In this document: piece after piece, positions 40,561-49,894 of the stretch
How the letters are laid out: every line of letters begins with the position of its first letter
Numbering within the stretch: the first letter of the stretch is position 1
NCBI GenBank assembly: GCA_964579395.1
Contig: CAZOFT010000001.1
Coordinates: 186,001-250,000 of the forward strand
Length of the DNA stretch: 64,000 nt
Direction of reading: 5' to 3'
Source of the DNA: JACOTV01 sp964579395
Lineage (GTDB): Bacteria; Patescibacteriota; Microgenomatia; UBA1406; GWC2-37-13
Translations under genes and position numbers: made by a program
The notes under the pieces: generated by a model
What the model was told of the DNA's origin: nothing
What the model saw: only the letters and a program-made list of their open reading frames with translations
The model's database searches: none

Positions 40561-41973
40561 TTATACCGTATATATGCGGATTGTTGATGCACCACCTACC
40601 ACACCCCAGAAATCACCGTGCATTACGATAACCCGATTGCCCGTATCAAGAAGAGTGTTTTCCTGAAGATAAGACAGACAATCTTCAATATAGGCACGCT
40701 CCACCTCCTGATGATCATTGTCCGGCGCATCTTTCACAATAGGGAAGACGCCAAAGTTTACGGTGAGCGAGCGCGCTATTGATGCTTGAGGCACAAACGC
40801 ATACACCGGAATATTTGGACGATAGCGGGAAATCAAACGCGCCGTGTTTCCGGATCGGGATATAATGACGAATGCTGAAAATTCATTGTCATGAAAGCCT
40901 GAATCATATATGTTATACGCCGCATCACACAGGTGATGTACGGGTGTGTGCAGATCAAAATGGTAGAGACGACGGGTATCCTGGGTCAATTTTGCATTCT
41001 CATTAAAGATCACGGTGCGCGCCATCATATTTACCGCTTCACTCGGATACTTGCCTTGTGCACTTTCCCCGGAAAGCATCACGGCATCTGTCAGATCCAA
41101 TACCGCGTTGGCTACATCTGAGACTTCAGCCCGTGTAGGGTAGGGGTGTTCGATCATACTCTCTAGCATTTGGGTTGCAGTAATTACCGGCACACCTTTG
41201 GAAAAACATTTGCGAATAATTTTTTTCTGATAATGAGGGACCTGCTCAATCGGAATTTCTACACCCAAGTCTCCGCGAGCCACCATCACGGCATCGGATG
41301 AGTCGATGATTTCATCGATATGATCAACTGCCTGACGGGCCTCAATTTTGGATATTACTTTGGCTGATGAACCGGCTTTTTGAAGCGCAATTCGCAACTT
41401 CTCCACGTCATCTTTGTCGCGGGCAAATGAAAGCGCAACATAGTCAACATGCTCTTCCGAGGCCAACGCAATACCTTCAAAGTCACGTTCGGTCAATACT
41501 TCCAAAGGAAAATCTCCACCGGGCAAGTTCATGGATTTGCGGTTCTTCAAGATTCCAGTGTCATGGGGAATCAATACTTTTCCACCATCGGGCCGCTGCT
41601 CAAAAGTAAGGCTGAACTGTCCGTCGTTTACCACTACTTCCTGCCCTGACTGTATGTGATCAAGAATTTCCGGATGTGTGATTGTAAACGCGTCGGTGCC
41701 AAACGGTACAGGGACTCCCGTTTCCAGATTAATTTCGTCACCACTTAAACGAATGCGAATTTCCGGCCCGGCCAGATCTAAGAGTATACCGACATAGACA
41801 TTTGTATCTTCACATACGTGGTGAATTCGTTTGATTGTGGCGCGATGCCAGTCTACATCGTTGTGTTTGAAGTTTAAGCGAAATACATTAACACCCAGTG
41901 AAATTAAGTGGCGTAAGGAATCTTCGTCCTCACTGGAAGGACCGATCGTCGCAACGATTTTAGTGCGTTTCAT
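40561..41973 (-). CDS. pyk: Pyruvate kinase
   Basis: A 470-residue pyruvate kinase. It begins KRTKIVATIGPSSEDEDSLRHLISLGVNVFRLNFKH; the active-site signature ISKIEARQAVDHIDEII and VMVARGDLGVEIPIEQVPHYQKKII is intact; the MLSGESAQGKYPSEAV loop and a C-terminal domain follow. It makes ATP and pyruvate from phosphoenolpyruvate. In the N-terminal motif the usual arginine-asparagine-F-S-H reads R-L-N-F-K-H. Normal length; it seems to be a single-gene unit. Confidence 0.95.
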   Translation of the reverse strand: MKRTKIVATIGPSSEDEDSLRHLISLGVNVFRLNFKHNDVDWHRATIKRIHHVCEDTNVYVGILLDLAGPEIRIRLSGDEINLETGVPVPFGTDAFTITHPEILDHIQSGQEVVVNDGQFSLTFEQRPDGGKVLIPHDTGILKNRKSMNLPGGDFPLEVLTERDFEGIALASEEHVDYVALSFARDKDDVEKLRIALQKAGSSAKVISKIEARQAVDHIDEIIDSSDAVMVARGDLGVEIPIEQVPHYQKKIIRKCFSKGVPVITATQMLESMIEHPYPTRAEVSDVANAVLDLTDAVMLSGESAQGKYPSEAVNMMARTVIFNENAKLTQDTRRLYHFDLHTPVHHLCDAAYNIYDSGFHDNEFSAFVIISRSGNTARLISRYRPNIPVYAFVPQASIARSLTVNFGVFPIVKDAPDNDHQEVERAYIEDCLSYLQENTLLDTGNRVIVMHGDFWGVVGGASTIRIYTV

Positions 41974-42059
41974 ACAAAATGACAGATTAATAATGAGTAC
42001 GGATGGCAGTTGTTTTCCCGAAGGGTAAGACTTACATGAATTCGTACTTGATAATCCAT

Positions 42060-42065
42060 TATACT
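42060..42065 (+). promoter_or_regulatory. -10 box at the head of the glycan cluster
   Basis: TATACT, 4 nt before the ATG at 42070. Confidence 0.5.
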
Positions 42066-42069
42066 ACCA

Positions 42070-43356
42070 ATGTCAGAGAACATGAAAACGATCATACAGA
42101 CAGCCCGATCAAATCCGTATCTTCGCGGTGGAATCGCGTTATCTATCGCATCGTTTGGGGTCGGATTCATAAACTACCTGACAAACACGCTTATTGCACG
42201 CGGGTTAGGAAGCGGGGGATACGGTGAGTTTGCTACAGTCATATCCTACACTTCGCTATTGGCGATTCCGCTCTCCACCATATCCGCCGAAATCATCAAA
42301 AAAATCAAACAGACAAAGCAGTCAGATGAACAGATGTGGAGTCGTGTTGTAGGATGGGAATCACTTATTTTAAACCGTATTACAAGCTATTATTGGGCAA
42401 TTATTTTTTTTCCTATAGTAGTTTATATACTACAGCTGGTAACGGGCCTCAATATGGCAAGCAGTGTGTTTTTAACTACATACATACTGCTTTTACTTTT
42501 CACGACATTTTATACCGCGGTTGCACAAGGCACTCATGAGTTTGGAATCTTTACCATTCTGTCAGTCTTGGGAGCCGGCCTCAAATTAGCCGGCGGTCTG
42601 GTCGTCGCATTTGTATATAAATCAATTGAGATAGTGCTCGTGTCGTATCTCCTGTCTGGACTCCCACTTATTTATATGCACCGACTCATAGGTCGCACAT
42701 CAAAACACAAGACGCCGAGAATACAGGCCCAAACAAACCTCAGGCGCATATTGGCACGAAGACAAGTGCTGATCACTATGGGAGCACTGTTGGGATTCGG
42801 ACTCATCGGAAGCATTGACCTGATGATCCTCAAACACGTAAGCAGCAAGTATACGTTGGGGCTTGTCGGGGGATGGAGTTTACTTGGAAAAATCATCATG
42901 TATATTTTCGGGCCACTGGGGGCGCTTGCCTTACTGTACTTTTCAGATACGTCAGATTCACACAAATCTCAAAAGCAGGTCCAGCTGGCAGTCGTCGCAA
43001 TTATCGGAGGAAGCATTGCCGCACTAGCAGCTTATAGCATAATTCCTCAAATGATTATTGGCCTGATTTTGGGAACTACATTTACCCAACTTGCCCCGGT
43101 GTTGTTTTGGGCAGCCATCTACGGATTTTTGTTAACATGCATGATGCTGCTGTGCAACTACTTTATTGCAAAAAGCTCATACTTTGCGTTGGTGCCATTG
43201 GCAATCATACCGTTTCAGGCCATTGCTCTCGCACTCAACCACGATAGTCTTCAGTCAATTATCCACATCGACATCGCATCCTCGCTTGCAGCAACCCTAT
43301 GCTATTTGATAGGATTGCTGCTGTACACCAAATATCCCATGCATCATGGTCAGTAA
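42070..43356 (+). CDS. Polysaccharide flippase (Wzx/MATE-like)
   Basis: A 428-residue protein with about 12 membrane helices. The N-terminus LRGGIALSIASFGVGFINYLTNTLIARGLGSGGYGEFATV is the usual beginning of oligosaccharide flippases (first helix followed by R-x-L-G-x-x-x-Y-G). It would flip lipid-linked oligosaccharides across the membrane. It heads a glycan cluster and overlaps the next gene, a GT2 glycosyltransferase, by 11 bp. Confidence 0.85.
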   Translation: MSENMKTIIQTARSNPYLRGGIALSIASFGVGFINYLTNTLIARGLGSGGYGEFATVISYTSLLAIPLSTISAEIIKKIKQTKQSDEQMWSRVVGWESLILNRITSYYWAIIFFPIVVYILQLVTGLNMASSVFLTTYILLLLFTTFYTAVAQGTHEFGIFTILSVLGAGLKLAGGLVVAFVYKSIEIVLVSYLLSGLPLIYMHRLIGRTSKHKTPRIQAQTNLRRILARRQVLITMGALLGFGLIGSIDLMILKHVSSKYTLGLVGGWSLLGKIIMYIFGPLGALALLYFSDTSDSHKSQKQVQLAVVAIIGGSIAALAAYSIIPQMIIGLILGTTFTQLAPVLFWAAIYGFLLTCMMLLCNYFIAKSSYFALVPLAIIPFQAIALALNHDSLQSIIHIDIASSLAATLCYLIGLLLYTKYPMHHGQ

Positions 43357-44104
43357 AGACACGAAATCAGCACACTTCATCAGCCTGATTATTCCTGTTT
43401 ACAAACAAGAGAAAACCATAGTGCGCGATGTAAAGCGTATCAAAAGCGTACTTGACACCATCCGCTATCCGCATGAAATAATCGTGGTCATAGACGGCGT
43501 GTTGGACGAATCTCTATCCCGAATCAAGCATGCGCGCATCCCTCATGTGCGTACGGTCTCTTACACAAACAACCAAGGAAAAGCCTTTGCAATACGCCGT
43601 GGCATGAAATATGCGAAAGGGGATTATGTGATGTTTATGGACGCCGGCATGGAGATAGACCCCAACGGCATCTCAATGCTTCTTGAGCATATGGAGTGGT
43701 ATGACGCAGACATTATCGTGGGATCTAAGCGCCACCCGGCCTCGCGCATCGTGTATTCACCGCTTCGCAAAGTTCTCAGTTACGGCTACTACTGGCTGGT
43801 GCGACTGATGTTTGGGGTGAAAGTCAAAGACACGCAGGCAGGGATCAAGATATTTCGTAAAAACGTGCTTGCAGCGATACTGCCGTATTTGCTGGAACGG
43901 GAATTCGCCGGTGATCTGGAGTTTTTAGTCGCCGCTGAATCATTTGGATTTCATAAAGTATATGAAGCGCCGATCAAGCTCGACTACCAGCTTGCTACCT
44001 TTACCTCAGCTGCCACTTACGGCGCCATATGGAACATTCTGATCGACACACTCGCCATCTATTACCGCAAAAATTTCAAGCATCACTATGCTACCAAAAA
44101 ATAA
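43346..44104 (+). CDS. GT2 glycosyltransferase, DPM1/GtrB-like
   Basis: A 252-residue GT-A glycosyltransferase: SLIIPVYKQEKTIVRDVKRIKS, EIIVVIDGVLDESL, NNQGKAFAIRRGMKYAKGDYVMFMDAGMEID (metal-binding DAG variant of DxD) and VKDTQAGIKIFRKNV, the stretch seen in polyprenol-phosphate sugar synthases. It probably makes a polyprenyl-linked sugar for the membrane glycosyltransferases of the window. It overlaps both neighbours. Confidence 0.85.
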   Translation: MVSKDTKSAHFISLIIPVYKQEKTIVRDVKRIKSVLDTIRYPHEIIVVIDGVLDESLSRIKHARIPHVRTVSYTNNQGKAFAIRRGMKYAKGDYVMFMDAGMEIDPNGISMLLEHMEWYDADIIVGSKRHPASRIVYSPLRKVLSYGYYWLVRLMFGVKVKDTQAGIKIFRKNVLAAILPYLLEREFAGDLEFLVAAESFGFHKVYEAPIKLDYQLATFTSAATYGAIWNILIDTLAIYYRKNFKHHYATKK

Positions 44105-45134
44105 CCGTTCCCGCGCCCCTCAGGTCTCGATCGTTATTCCGGTCCGGGAGATCGGCTACTATATCATCTACGAAAATCTGCCGGGGATGGCGAAGTTGCA
44201 GCATGATTCATTTGAAGTCATCATACTCCCAAATCAACACACCACCTACGATATGACACTCCTGGAGCAATATCCGTGGCTGCGCATCATCCCCACAGGC
44301 ACCGTGACCCGTCCTGCTATGAAGCGTGACATCGGGGTACAGCATGCTAAAGGAGAGTACATTGCATTTATTGACGATGACGCCTACCCGGATCCTGACT
44401 GGCTGACCCATGCACTGCCATACTTTGATAAAAAATCGATCGCTGCGGTATGCGGACCCGGCGTACTGCCACCCGAGGTGAGCCGATGGGAGCAGATTTT
44501 TGATGACATCCTCACCAGCAAAATCGGTTCGGGCAACTATACATACCGCTTTGCCAAGGGGAAGCAACAGTTTGTAACTGATTACCCCTCCATGAATTTC
44601 ATCATCAGAAAGTCGGCATTTGAACGCGTCGGCGGTTTTGACAACGACTACTGGCCCGGTGAAGACAGCAAGCTCTGCAATGATCTGATCAAAAAAAACA
44701 AAAAGGCGATCGTATACGACCCGGATGTGTTGGTGTATCACCATCGCCGCAATGAACCCGCGCCGTTTTTAAAGCAACATGGCCAGTATGGCTATCACCG
44801 CGGAGCATTTTACGCAGAAGGAGATGAAAATTCACGCGATTTGGCATACCTGGTGCCTTCGGCATTTGCACTGTACTTGACCTGTCTTGTGCCGGCGGTT
44901 TTGACTTCGCTTGTACTGCGTGCACCGGTTTATGTTTTTGCAGCAATCCTTGCGCCGCTTCTTCTGTATCTTATGCTTCTTTTGTATATAATGGCTCTGT
45001 CATTTCTCAGAAGAAGAAGTGTCATTATCAGTTTTGGCGCAGCAGCCATCCTTCTGGCCATGCATCTAATGTACGGCCGGATGTTTATAAAAGGCTACCT
45101 GCGTGTCACATCCAAACAACACATCTATGGCTAA
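44088..45134 (+). CDS. GT2 glycosyltransferase with C-terminal membrane segments
   Basis: A 348-residue glycosyltransferase. The GT-A core is visible (VSIVIPVREIGYYI, MKRDIGVQHAKGEYIAFIDDDAYPDPDWL with the DDD metal site, FVTDYPSMNFIIRKSAFERVGGFDNDYWPGEDSKL with the catalytic ED). Two or three membrane helices follow at about 255-335. It adds a sugar to a lipid-linked glycan at the inner membrane face. It overlaps the upstream GT2 by 17 bp and the ferredoxin gene by 8 bp. Confidence 0.88.
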   Translation: MLPKNNRSRAPQVSIVIPVREIGYYIIYENLPGMAKLQHDSFEVIILPNQHTTYDMTLLEQYPWLRIIPTGTVTRPAMKRDIGVQHAKGEYIAFIDDDAYPDPDWLTHALPYFDKKSIAAVCGPGVLPPEVSRWEQIFDDILTSKIGSGNYTYRFAKGKQQFVTDYPSMNFIIRKSAFERVGGFDNDYWPGEDSKLCNDLIKKNKKAIVYDPDVLVYHHRRNEPAPFLKQHGQYGYHRGAFYAEGDENSRDLAYLVPSAFALYLTCLVPAVLTSLVLRAPVYVFAAILAPLLLYLMLLLYIMALSFLRRRSVIISFGAAAILLAMHLMYGRMFIKGYLRVTSKQHIYG

Positions 45135-45378
45135 TCAGTCAGTCACTAAAGTAAAAGAGGGGGACATCGAAATACATATTTTGCGCGATGCCTGTATCGG
45201 CGCGGCAACCTGCATAGTATATGCGCCCAGCACGTTTGATTTGGATGATGACAATATCGCAATCGTCAAAAAAGGGGAGTGGGATCGACTTGAAAAGATT
45301 GTTGCTGCAGCCCAGAGCTGTCCGGTAGTCGCGATTGAAGTGTTTGAAAAAGGGAAAAAGATTTACCCCAAAAAATAA
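45127..45378 (+). CDS. [3Fe-4S]-type single-cluster ferredoxin
   Basis: An 83-residue ferredoxin with Cys23, Cys29 and Cys65 (DACIGAATC and QSCPVVAI). The residue at the second position of the usual C-x2-C-x2-C is Ala26, the arrangement of actinobacterial P450-type ferredoxins that hold a [3Fe-4S] cluster (CxGAxxC with APxxFDxDDD, also seen here). The start at 45127 (MANQSVTK) is chosen over an upstream in-frame codon inside the previous gene. It directly precedes the radical SAM gene, making it a candidate electron donor for it. Confidence 0.82.
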   Translation: MANQSVTKVKEGDIEIHILRDACIGAATCIVYAPSTFDLDDDNIAIVKKGEWDRLEKIVAAAQSCPVVAIEVFEKGKKIYPKK

Positions 45379-45396
45379 TCTGGAGCAACTGGTTCG

Positions 45397-45425
45397 TTGA
45401 CTTTTGAGGGTAAAAGTGCAATACT
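45397..45425 (+). promoter_or_regulatory. Promoter of the radical SAM gene
   Basis: TTGACT, 17-bp spacer, AATACT; the ATG follows 13 nt after the -10 box. So the gene can be transcribed apart from the glycosyltransferases upstream. Confidence 0.55.
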
Positions 45426-45438
45426 GAGCATAATTGTT

Positions 45439-47217
45439 ATGGCTGTCAAAAAAACACCTACAACCAAGAAGAAAGCGGTTCGCACAAAAGCCGCCGTAGA
45501 TACGCGTTTGAAAACCAAGGTGAACACACGCGATGTACCCATTAAGTCGATCGGTGACATAGTGGTGGTCGTTGGGTATCCTCCTATTGAATCTAAAAAA
45601 GGCGTCGCACTCCTATCGCAAAACAGGCAGTTTCAGTACTTTAATGCTGCTACATATATCTACCCTATGGTGCCGGCGTACGCGGCGTCTAATCTGCAGC
45701 ATCACGGATACGACGTGTATTGGATGGATGGTATTGCTGAAAAAAAGCATTACGATGCATGGATTGAGGAACTGATGGCCACCGGCGCTGATTACCTCTT
45801 GGTTGAAACCAAGTCGCCAATTGTCAAAACACACTGGAAGCAGATTGCTGATCTGAAGAAAAAACTGCCATATCTCAAACTCATCTGGGTGGGAGATCAT
45901 GTCAGCTACTTGCCGCATGAACTGTTTGAAAACAGCCCCGTTGACTACGCAATCACCGGCGGCGACTATGATTTTGTCGTCACCAATTTGCTGAATCATA
46001 TTTATCTGGGTGAGGAGCTTGAGGGAGGCGTGTATTGGCGCGAAGGAAACACCCAAATCAAAGCAGAGCCGGCATCCACCAAAACAGTTAAGTCAGTGCT
46101 GAAATCTCGTGAAAAGATCCATAATAGCGGTCCAGCCAGCCTCAAACACAAGCTTGATGACCTGCCGTTTGTTGATCGCGATCTGACAAAGTGGGAACTC
46201 TATGCGTATGCAAACGGAAACTACAAATACACCCCGGCCACCTATATGTATTCCGGCCGTGACTGCTGGTGGAATCGCTGCACCTTCTGCGTGTGGGATC
46301 ATACCATCAATCCGCTTGGGTCATACCGCAGTTTTTCACCGGAACGACTCTTTGCGGAAGTAAAGCATGTCGTGGATACCTATGGCGTAAAGGAAATTTT
46401 TGACGACGCCGGCACACTCTTTATCGGCCCCAAGCTGAAAAAATTCTGCGAACTGCTGATTGAGAGCGGCTACAACAAGAAGGTACGCTACGGCTGCAAC
46501 ATGCGCTTTAATGCCTTAAACCAAGAGTACTACAACCTCATGGGCAAGGCAGGATTCCGATTTATCCTCTATGGCATGGAGTCTGGAAACCAGAAAACAT
46601 TGGACAAGCTTGATAAGGGCACCAAAGAAGCAGACGCCATAAACGGTCCGCGCATGGCACGACAGGCCGGCCTGGATCCGCACGTGACCATCATGCTTGG
46701 TTATCCTTGGGAGTCATACAAAGATGCACAGCGTACAATCGCCATTGCCAAGTATGCATTCAAAAAAGGCTATTACGAAACCATGCAGGCCACGATCGTC
46801 ATCCCGTATCCGGGCACACCGCTCTACCAGGAGTGCAAGAAAAAAGGATGGCTTCTCACCGACGACTACGATAAGTTTGATATGCGCCGCGCTGTCATGA
46901 AAACACCGTTTCCCACAAAGCGCATTTATGAGCTGGAACAAGAGCTGTACAGTGCCTTCATGACACCACAGTACATCACGCGAAAACTCCTGAGCATCCG
47001 CAGTTTTCATGACTTCAAGTATCTTTTCTACATGGGGTGGAAGCTGTTGGGGCACTTGATGGACTTTGATCCGAATCAGACGAGCGTGACCTGGAAATCG
47101 TGGGAGTTTTGGAAAAATGCAGGCAGCAAGCTCAGCAAACACTTCTTCACACCAAAAACATCTGTGGACGCCGAAAAAGAAGCGATCCGCCTGGCCGACT
47201 CCGCAGTTAATCTGTAA
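45439..47217 (+). CDS. B12-binding-type radical SAM enzyme
   Basis: A 592-residue enzyme: basic N-terminal tail, a cobalamin-binding-like Rossmann domain (about 40-210, VVVVGYPPIESKKGV, LKLIWVGDHVSYLP), and a radical SAM barrel beginning at GRDCWWNRCTFCVW. The cluster cysteines are Cys276, Cys281 and Cys284, i.e. C-x4-C-x2-C, one residue longer than the standard C-x3-C-x2-C. Later motifs FDDAGTLF, RYGCNMRF, LYGMESGNQKTLDKLDKG and VTIMLGYPWES are typical of the BchE/methyltransferase branch. It likely methylates or rearranges an unreactive carbon, perhaps on a lipid or sugar. It does not carry an obvious B12 D-x-H-x-x-G motif, so cobalamin use is uncertain. Confidence 0.8.
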   Translation: MAVKKTPTTKKKAVRTKAAVDTRLKTKVNTRDVPIKSIGDIVVVVGYPPIESKKGVALLSQNRQFQYFNAATYIYPMVPAYAASNLQHHGYDVYWMDGIAEKKHYDAWIEELMATGADYLLVETKSPIVKTHWKQIADLKKKLPYLKLIWVGDHVSYLPHELFENSPVDYAITGGDYDFVVTNLLNHIYLGEELEGGVYWREGNTQIKAEPASTKTVKSVLKSREKIHNSGPASLKHKLDDLPFVDRDLTKWELYAYANGNYKYTPATYMYSGRDCWWNRCTFCVWDHTINPLGSYRSFSPERLFAEVKHVVDTYGVKEIFDDAGTLFIGPKLKKFCELLIESGYNKKVRYGCNMRFNALNQEYYNLMGKAGFRFILYGMESGNQKTLDKLDKGTKEADAINGPRMARQAGLDPHVTIMLGYPWESYKDAQRTIAIAKYAFKKGYYETMQATIVIPYPGTPLYQECKKKGWLLTDDYDKFDMRRAVMKTPFPTKRIYELEQELYSAFMTPQYITRKLLSIRSFHDFKYLFYMGWKLLGHLMDFDPNQTSVTWKSWEFWKNAGSKLSKHFFTPKTSVDAEKEAIRLADSAVNL

Positions 47218-47234
47218 AAAGCTGCATGAAGTAG

Positions 47235-48794
47235 CTATTGAACAGGAATCAGAGCACGAGTTTCTGCTGCTTTATTTGTCTCGCCAAAACTCTCATAGAT
47301 ACGGGCGAGTTGCTCATACAATGCGGGCGCACCACCAGACAAACGTATTGCTTCGTTCATTTCCACAACGGCTGCATCAAGATTTTTTTCATAGGCATAA
47401 ATGAGTGCCAGTTGTTGATGTGTTTGCCAAATACGCGGATTGTATTTCTTTGCGGTGAGGAAGTATTTCTTTGCGTTTTCGGCGTCGTTTAGTTCTAGGT
47501 ACGTATTGCCGATATTATGATATGCCTCTGCATAGTCAGGCTTGATTTTTGTTGCAATAGTAAACTCTTCAATTGCTCGTTGGCGATCACCCCATCTACC
47601 GTACATATCACCCAGATTATTATGTGTAACATGAAACTCGGGAGCAGTTTTACCGGTTGCGATCCATAGACTATCGGTGTCTTTCCAGTCTTGATTGCGA
47701 ATGAATGTCCTGAGAAATAAACCTAATATGATTACTGTTACCAGTACAAATCCAAGCATCTTATATTTTTTGGACTCAACCAGCCAACTGAGTGCCATTG
47801 CGACAACAACCAATATACCAATCGTTCCCAAATACACATATCGTTCAGCAACTACCCACGCCAGTCTCATTGGCAAAAATGTTGGAGTGAGTGATACGAA
47901 AAACCAGAATAACCAAAAAAATACGTACTTGTTTTTTATAAATGCTACAACAGCCGCCGTGAGAAACGCTGCAACGACACCAATCTGAAGTGCAAACATG
48001 AGGGGAGAGAGGGTGACCTCAGGGTGATATATAGACAATTTGTCCGGAAATAGAATGAGTCGCAAATACCAAAAGAGAGAAGTGGGTATTGTTGCAAACG
48101 GGTTTATCCATTGCGATTCGACCAGATAGTCATTTTGAAAGGCACTGGCTCGACCGCCAAAGTTCGTAAGCAACATGGCACCGATACTACCCGCAATGAT
48201 CGCATAGGGAATAATGCGTCGCCAGTTTTTTCGAAGCGAAAAAAATGAAAATTCAAGGATGATGAGTATTGCCGGGAAGACCACTGCCTTTTCAGAACTA
48301 AACATAGACAACATGTACAATAGCCACGAAAGTACATGAAGTGCGCGTTTTTTTCCTGCATACAAATAGGTAACCAACGATAACATGAGAAAACACGCAT
48401 ATTGAGGATACGTCACTGCTGAGATCCACGTAACCGACTCGATGAGTAAGGGATGCACAGCAAACATGAGCGACCCAATCCAAGCAACTGATTCATTTGC
48501 CAGTTTTCTCAGAACAAAAAACAGCGCGATCACCGTTCCCAAATGAAAGACAATATTCAGGATATGATATGCCCAAGGCTGAAATTCACCGACACTATAT
48601 GAGATGTATAACATCAATGGACGGAAAAATAACGTGGGGTTGGCAAAAATCATATCGGGGTTTCCGATGGTGGGATTATTTGCAATACCTGGCACATCAT
48701 CCAAAACAAACTCACTGTTTATGATCCCGATATATGCAATTCCAACAAGAAGTATTGAAAGCAAGATAAACGTAAGGGTTGATTGTTTTTTCAT
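47235..48794 (-). CDS. Membrane protein with C-terminal TPR repeats, GT-C-like
   Basis: A 519-residue protein: about ten membrane helices, then tetratricopeptide repeats (about 380-510, e.g. HNNLGDMYGRWGDRQRAIEEFTIATKIKPDYAEAYHNIGNTYLELNDAENAKKYF). The first loop LDDVPGIANNPTIGNPDMIFANPTLFFRPL matches the D-D-x-x-x-x-x-N-P motif of TMTC-like O-mannosyltransferases. It may glycosylate proteins outside the membrane. It is on the strand opposite to the cluster. The start at 48794 lies 7 nt after a CATACT box. Confidence 0.8.
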   Translation of the reverse strand: MKKQSTLTFILLSILLVGIAYIGIINSEFVLDDVPGIANNPTIGNPDMIFANPTLFFRPLMLYISYSVGEFQPWAYHILNIVFHLGTVIALFFVLRKLANESVAWIGSLMFAVHPLLIESVTWISAVTYPQYACFLMLSLVTYLYAGKKRALHVLSWLLYMLSMFSSEKAVVFPAILIILEFSFFSLRKNWRRIIPYAIIAGSIGAMLLTNFGGRASAFQNDYLVESQWINPFATIPTSLFWYLRLILFPDKLSIYHPEVTLSPLMFALQIGVVAAFLTAAVVAFIKNKYVFFWLFWFFVSLTPTFLPMRLAWVVAERYVYLGTIGILVVVAMALSWLVESKKYKMLGFVLVTVIILGLFLRTFIRNQDWKDTDSLWIATGKTAPEFHVTHNNLGDMYGRWGDRQRAIEEFTIATKIKPDYAEAYHNIGNTYLELNDAENAKKYFLTAKKYNPRIWQTHQQLALIYAYEKNLDAAVVEMNEAIRLSGGAPALYEQLARIYESFGETNKAAETRALIPVQ

Positions 48795-48898
48795 AGAAGC
48801 AAGTATGGTCAATGCGTAGCCAACACTTTACATAGTATCATAAGTTGCATTTTAATCATCAATATAGAATACTATGTACGCTTATAAAAATACTACCT

Positions 48899-49894
48899 AT
48901 GTCAAAGCTTCCGACCGTAGATTTTGTGATTCCCACCCTCAACAGCGCAGAAATACTCGACGAGTGCCTCAGTAGCCTTGCCAATCTCGACTATCCGCAG
49001 TCAAAAATCAAAGCAATCCTTATCGACGGAGGATCAAAAGACGCGACCAAAAAAATTGCAAAAAAATATCCGTTTGCAGAGTTTCACGTCATCGACACAG
49101 ATGGCCCTGAAGAAGCAACTGCGGTCGGATACAACATGTCCAAGGCCAAATATCTGGTCAACTATCCCTCAGACAATGTGATTACGGATCCGCAGTGGCT
49201 CAACATGATGCTTGCACCCTTGGAAGCAGACGAACGAATCGACGCGTGTGAAACCATGCGATACGCACATGTGCCCTCAGACAAACTCCTGAACCGCTAC
49301 TTTGCCTTGTACGGCATGAATGATCCGGTTGCGCTGTACCTGCATAAAAAGGATAGGCAAGCCTACTACGAATCAGGCTGGCATCTGCGCAGCAAAGCCA
49401 CCAAGAAAAAAAACTACTATGTCACGACTCTCGTGCCTGAAACGTTTCCGACAGTCGGTGCAAACGGGTTTATTGTGCGCCGCCGCGTCATGCAACTTGT
49501 CACAAAAGATACGAAGCGTTTTTCACACATCGACTCGTGTGTGGACCTCATGAACAAAGGCCATGCACGGTATGCATTTGTCGACACAGACATCTGGCAC
49601 AAGACAGGGGAGGAGCTGGGAAATTTTTTCGCCAAGCGTCGCAAATATGCCAGCAATTTGTATTTTAAGAAAAAGCAGATGCGTCGATATCACCTATATG
49701 ATTCACGACAGGACACAGTGAATCTGGCACTGTTTGTCTTTTTTTCACTGACGCTTGTGGAGCCCACGATCCGCGCCATACGCGGCTATAAAAAAGTCCC
49801 GGATGTGGCCTGGTTTTTACACCCGGTGATCTGCTTTGCAACCACGCTTAATTACCTTTATACTCTTATTTTATTTACAATACTGAAGCTATGA
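48899..49894 (+). CDS. GT2 glycosyltransferase
   Basis: A 331-residue GT-A enzyme: PTVDFVIPTLNSAEILDECLSSLANLDYP, AILIDGGSKDATKKIAKKYP, a modified DxD area (LVNYPSDNVITDPQWLN), FPTVGANGFIVRRRVM and C-terminal hydrophobic segments. It belongs to the family that adds sugars to a growing lipid-linked glycan. The start at 48899 (MSKLPTVDF) follows the family's usual beginning; a longer frame adds a non-conserved leader. It overlaps the epimerase gene by 4 bp and heads the tightly packed string ending at 58217. Confidence 0.85.
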   Translation: MSKLPTVDFVIPTLNSAEILDECLSSLANLDYPQSKIKAILIDGGSKDATKKIAKKYPFAEFHVIDTDGPEEATAVGYNMSKAKYLVNYPSDNVITDPQWLNMMLAPLEADERIDACETMRYAHVPSDKLLNRYFALYGMNDPVALYLHKKDRQAYYESGWHLRSKATKKKNYYVTTLVPETFPTVGANGFIVRRRVMQLVTKDTKRFSHIDSCVDLMNKGHARYAFVDTDIWHKTGEELGNFFAKRRKYASNLYFKKKQMRRYHLYDSRQDTVNLALFVFFSLTLVEPTIRAIRGYKKVPDVAWFLHPVICFATTLNYLYTLILFTILKL

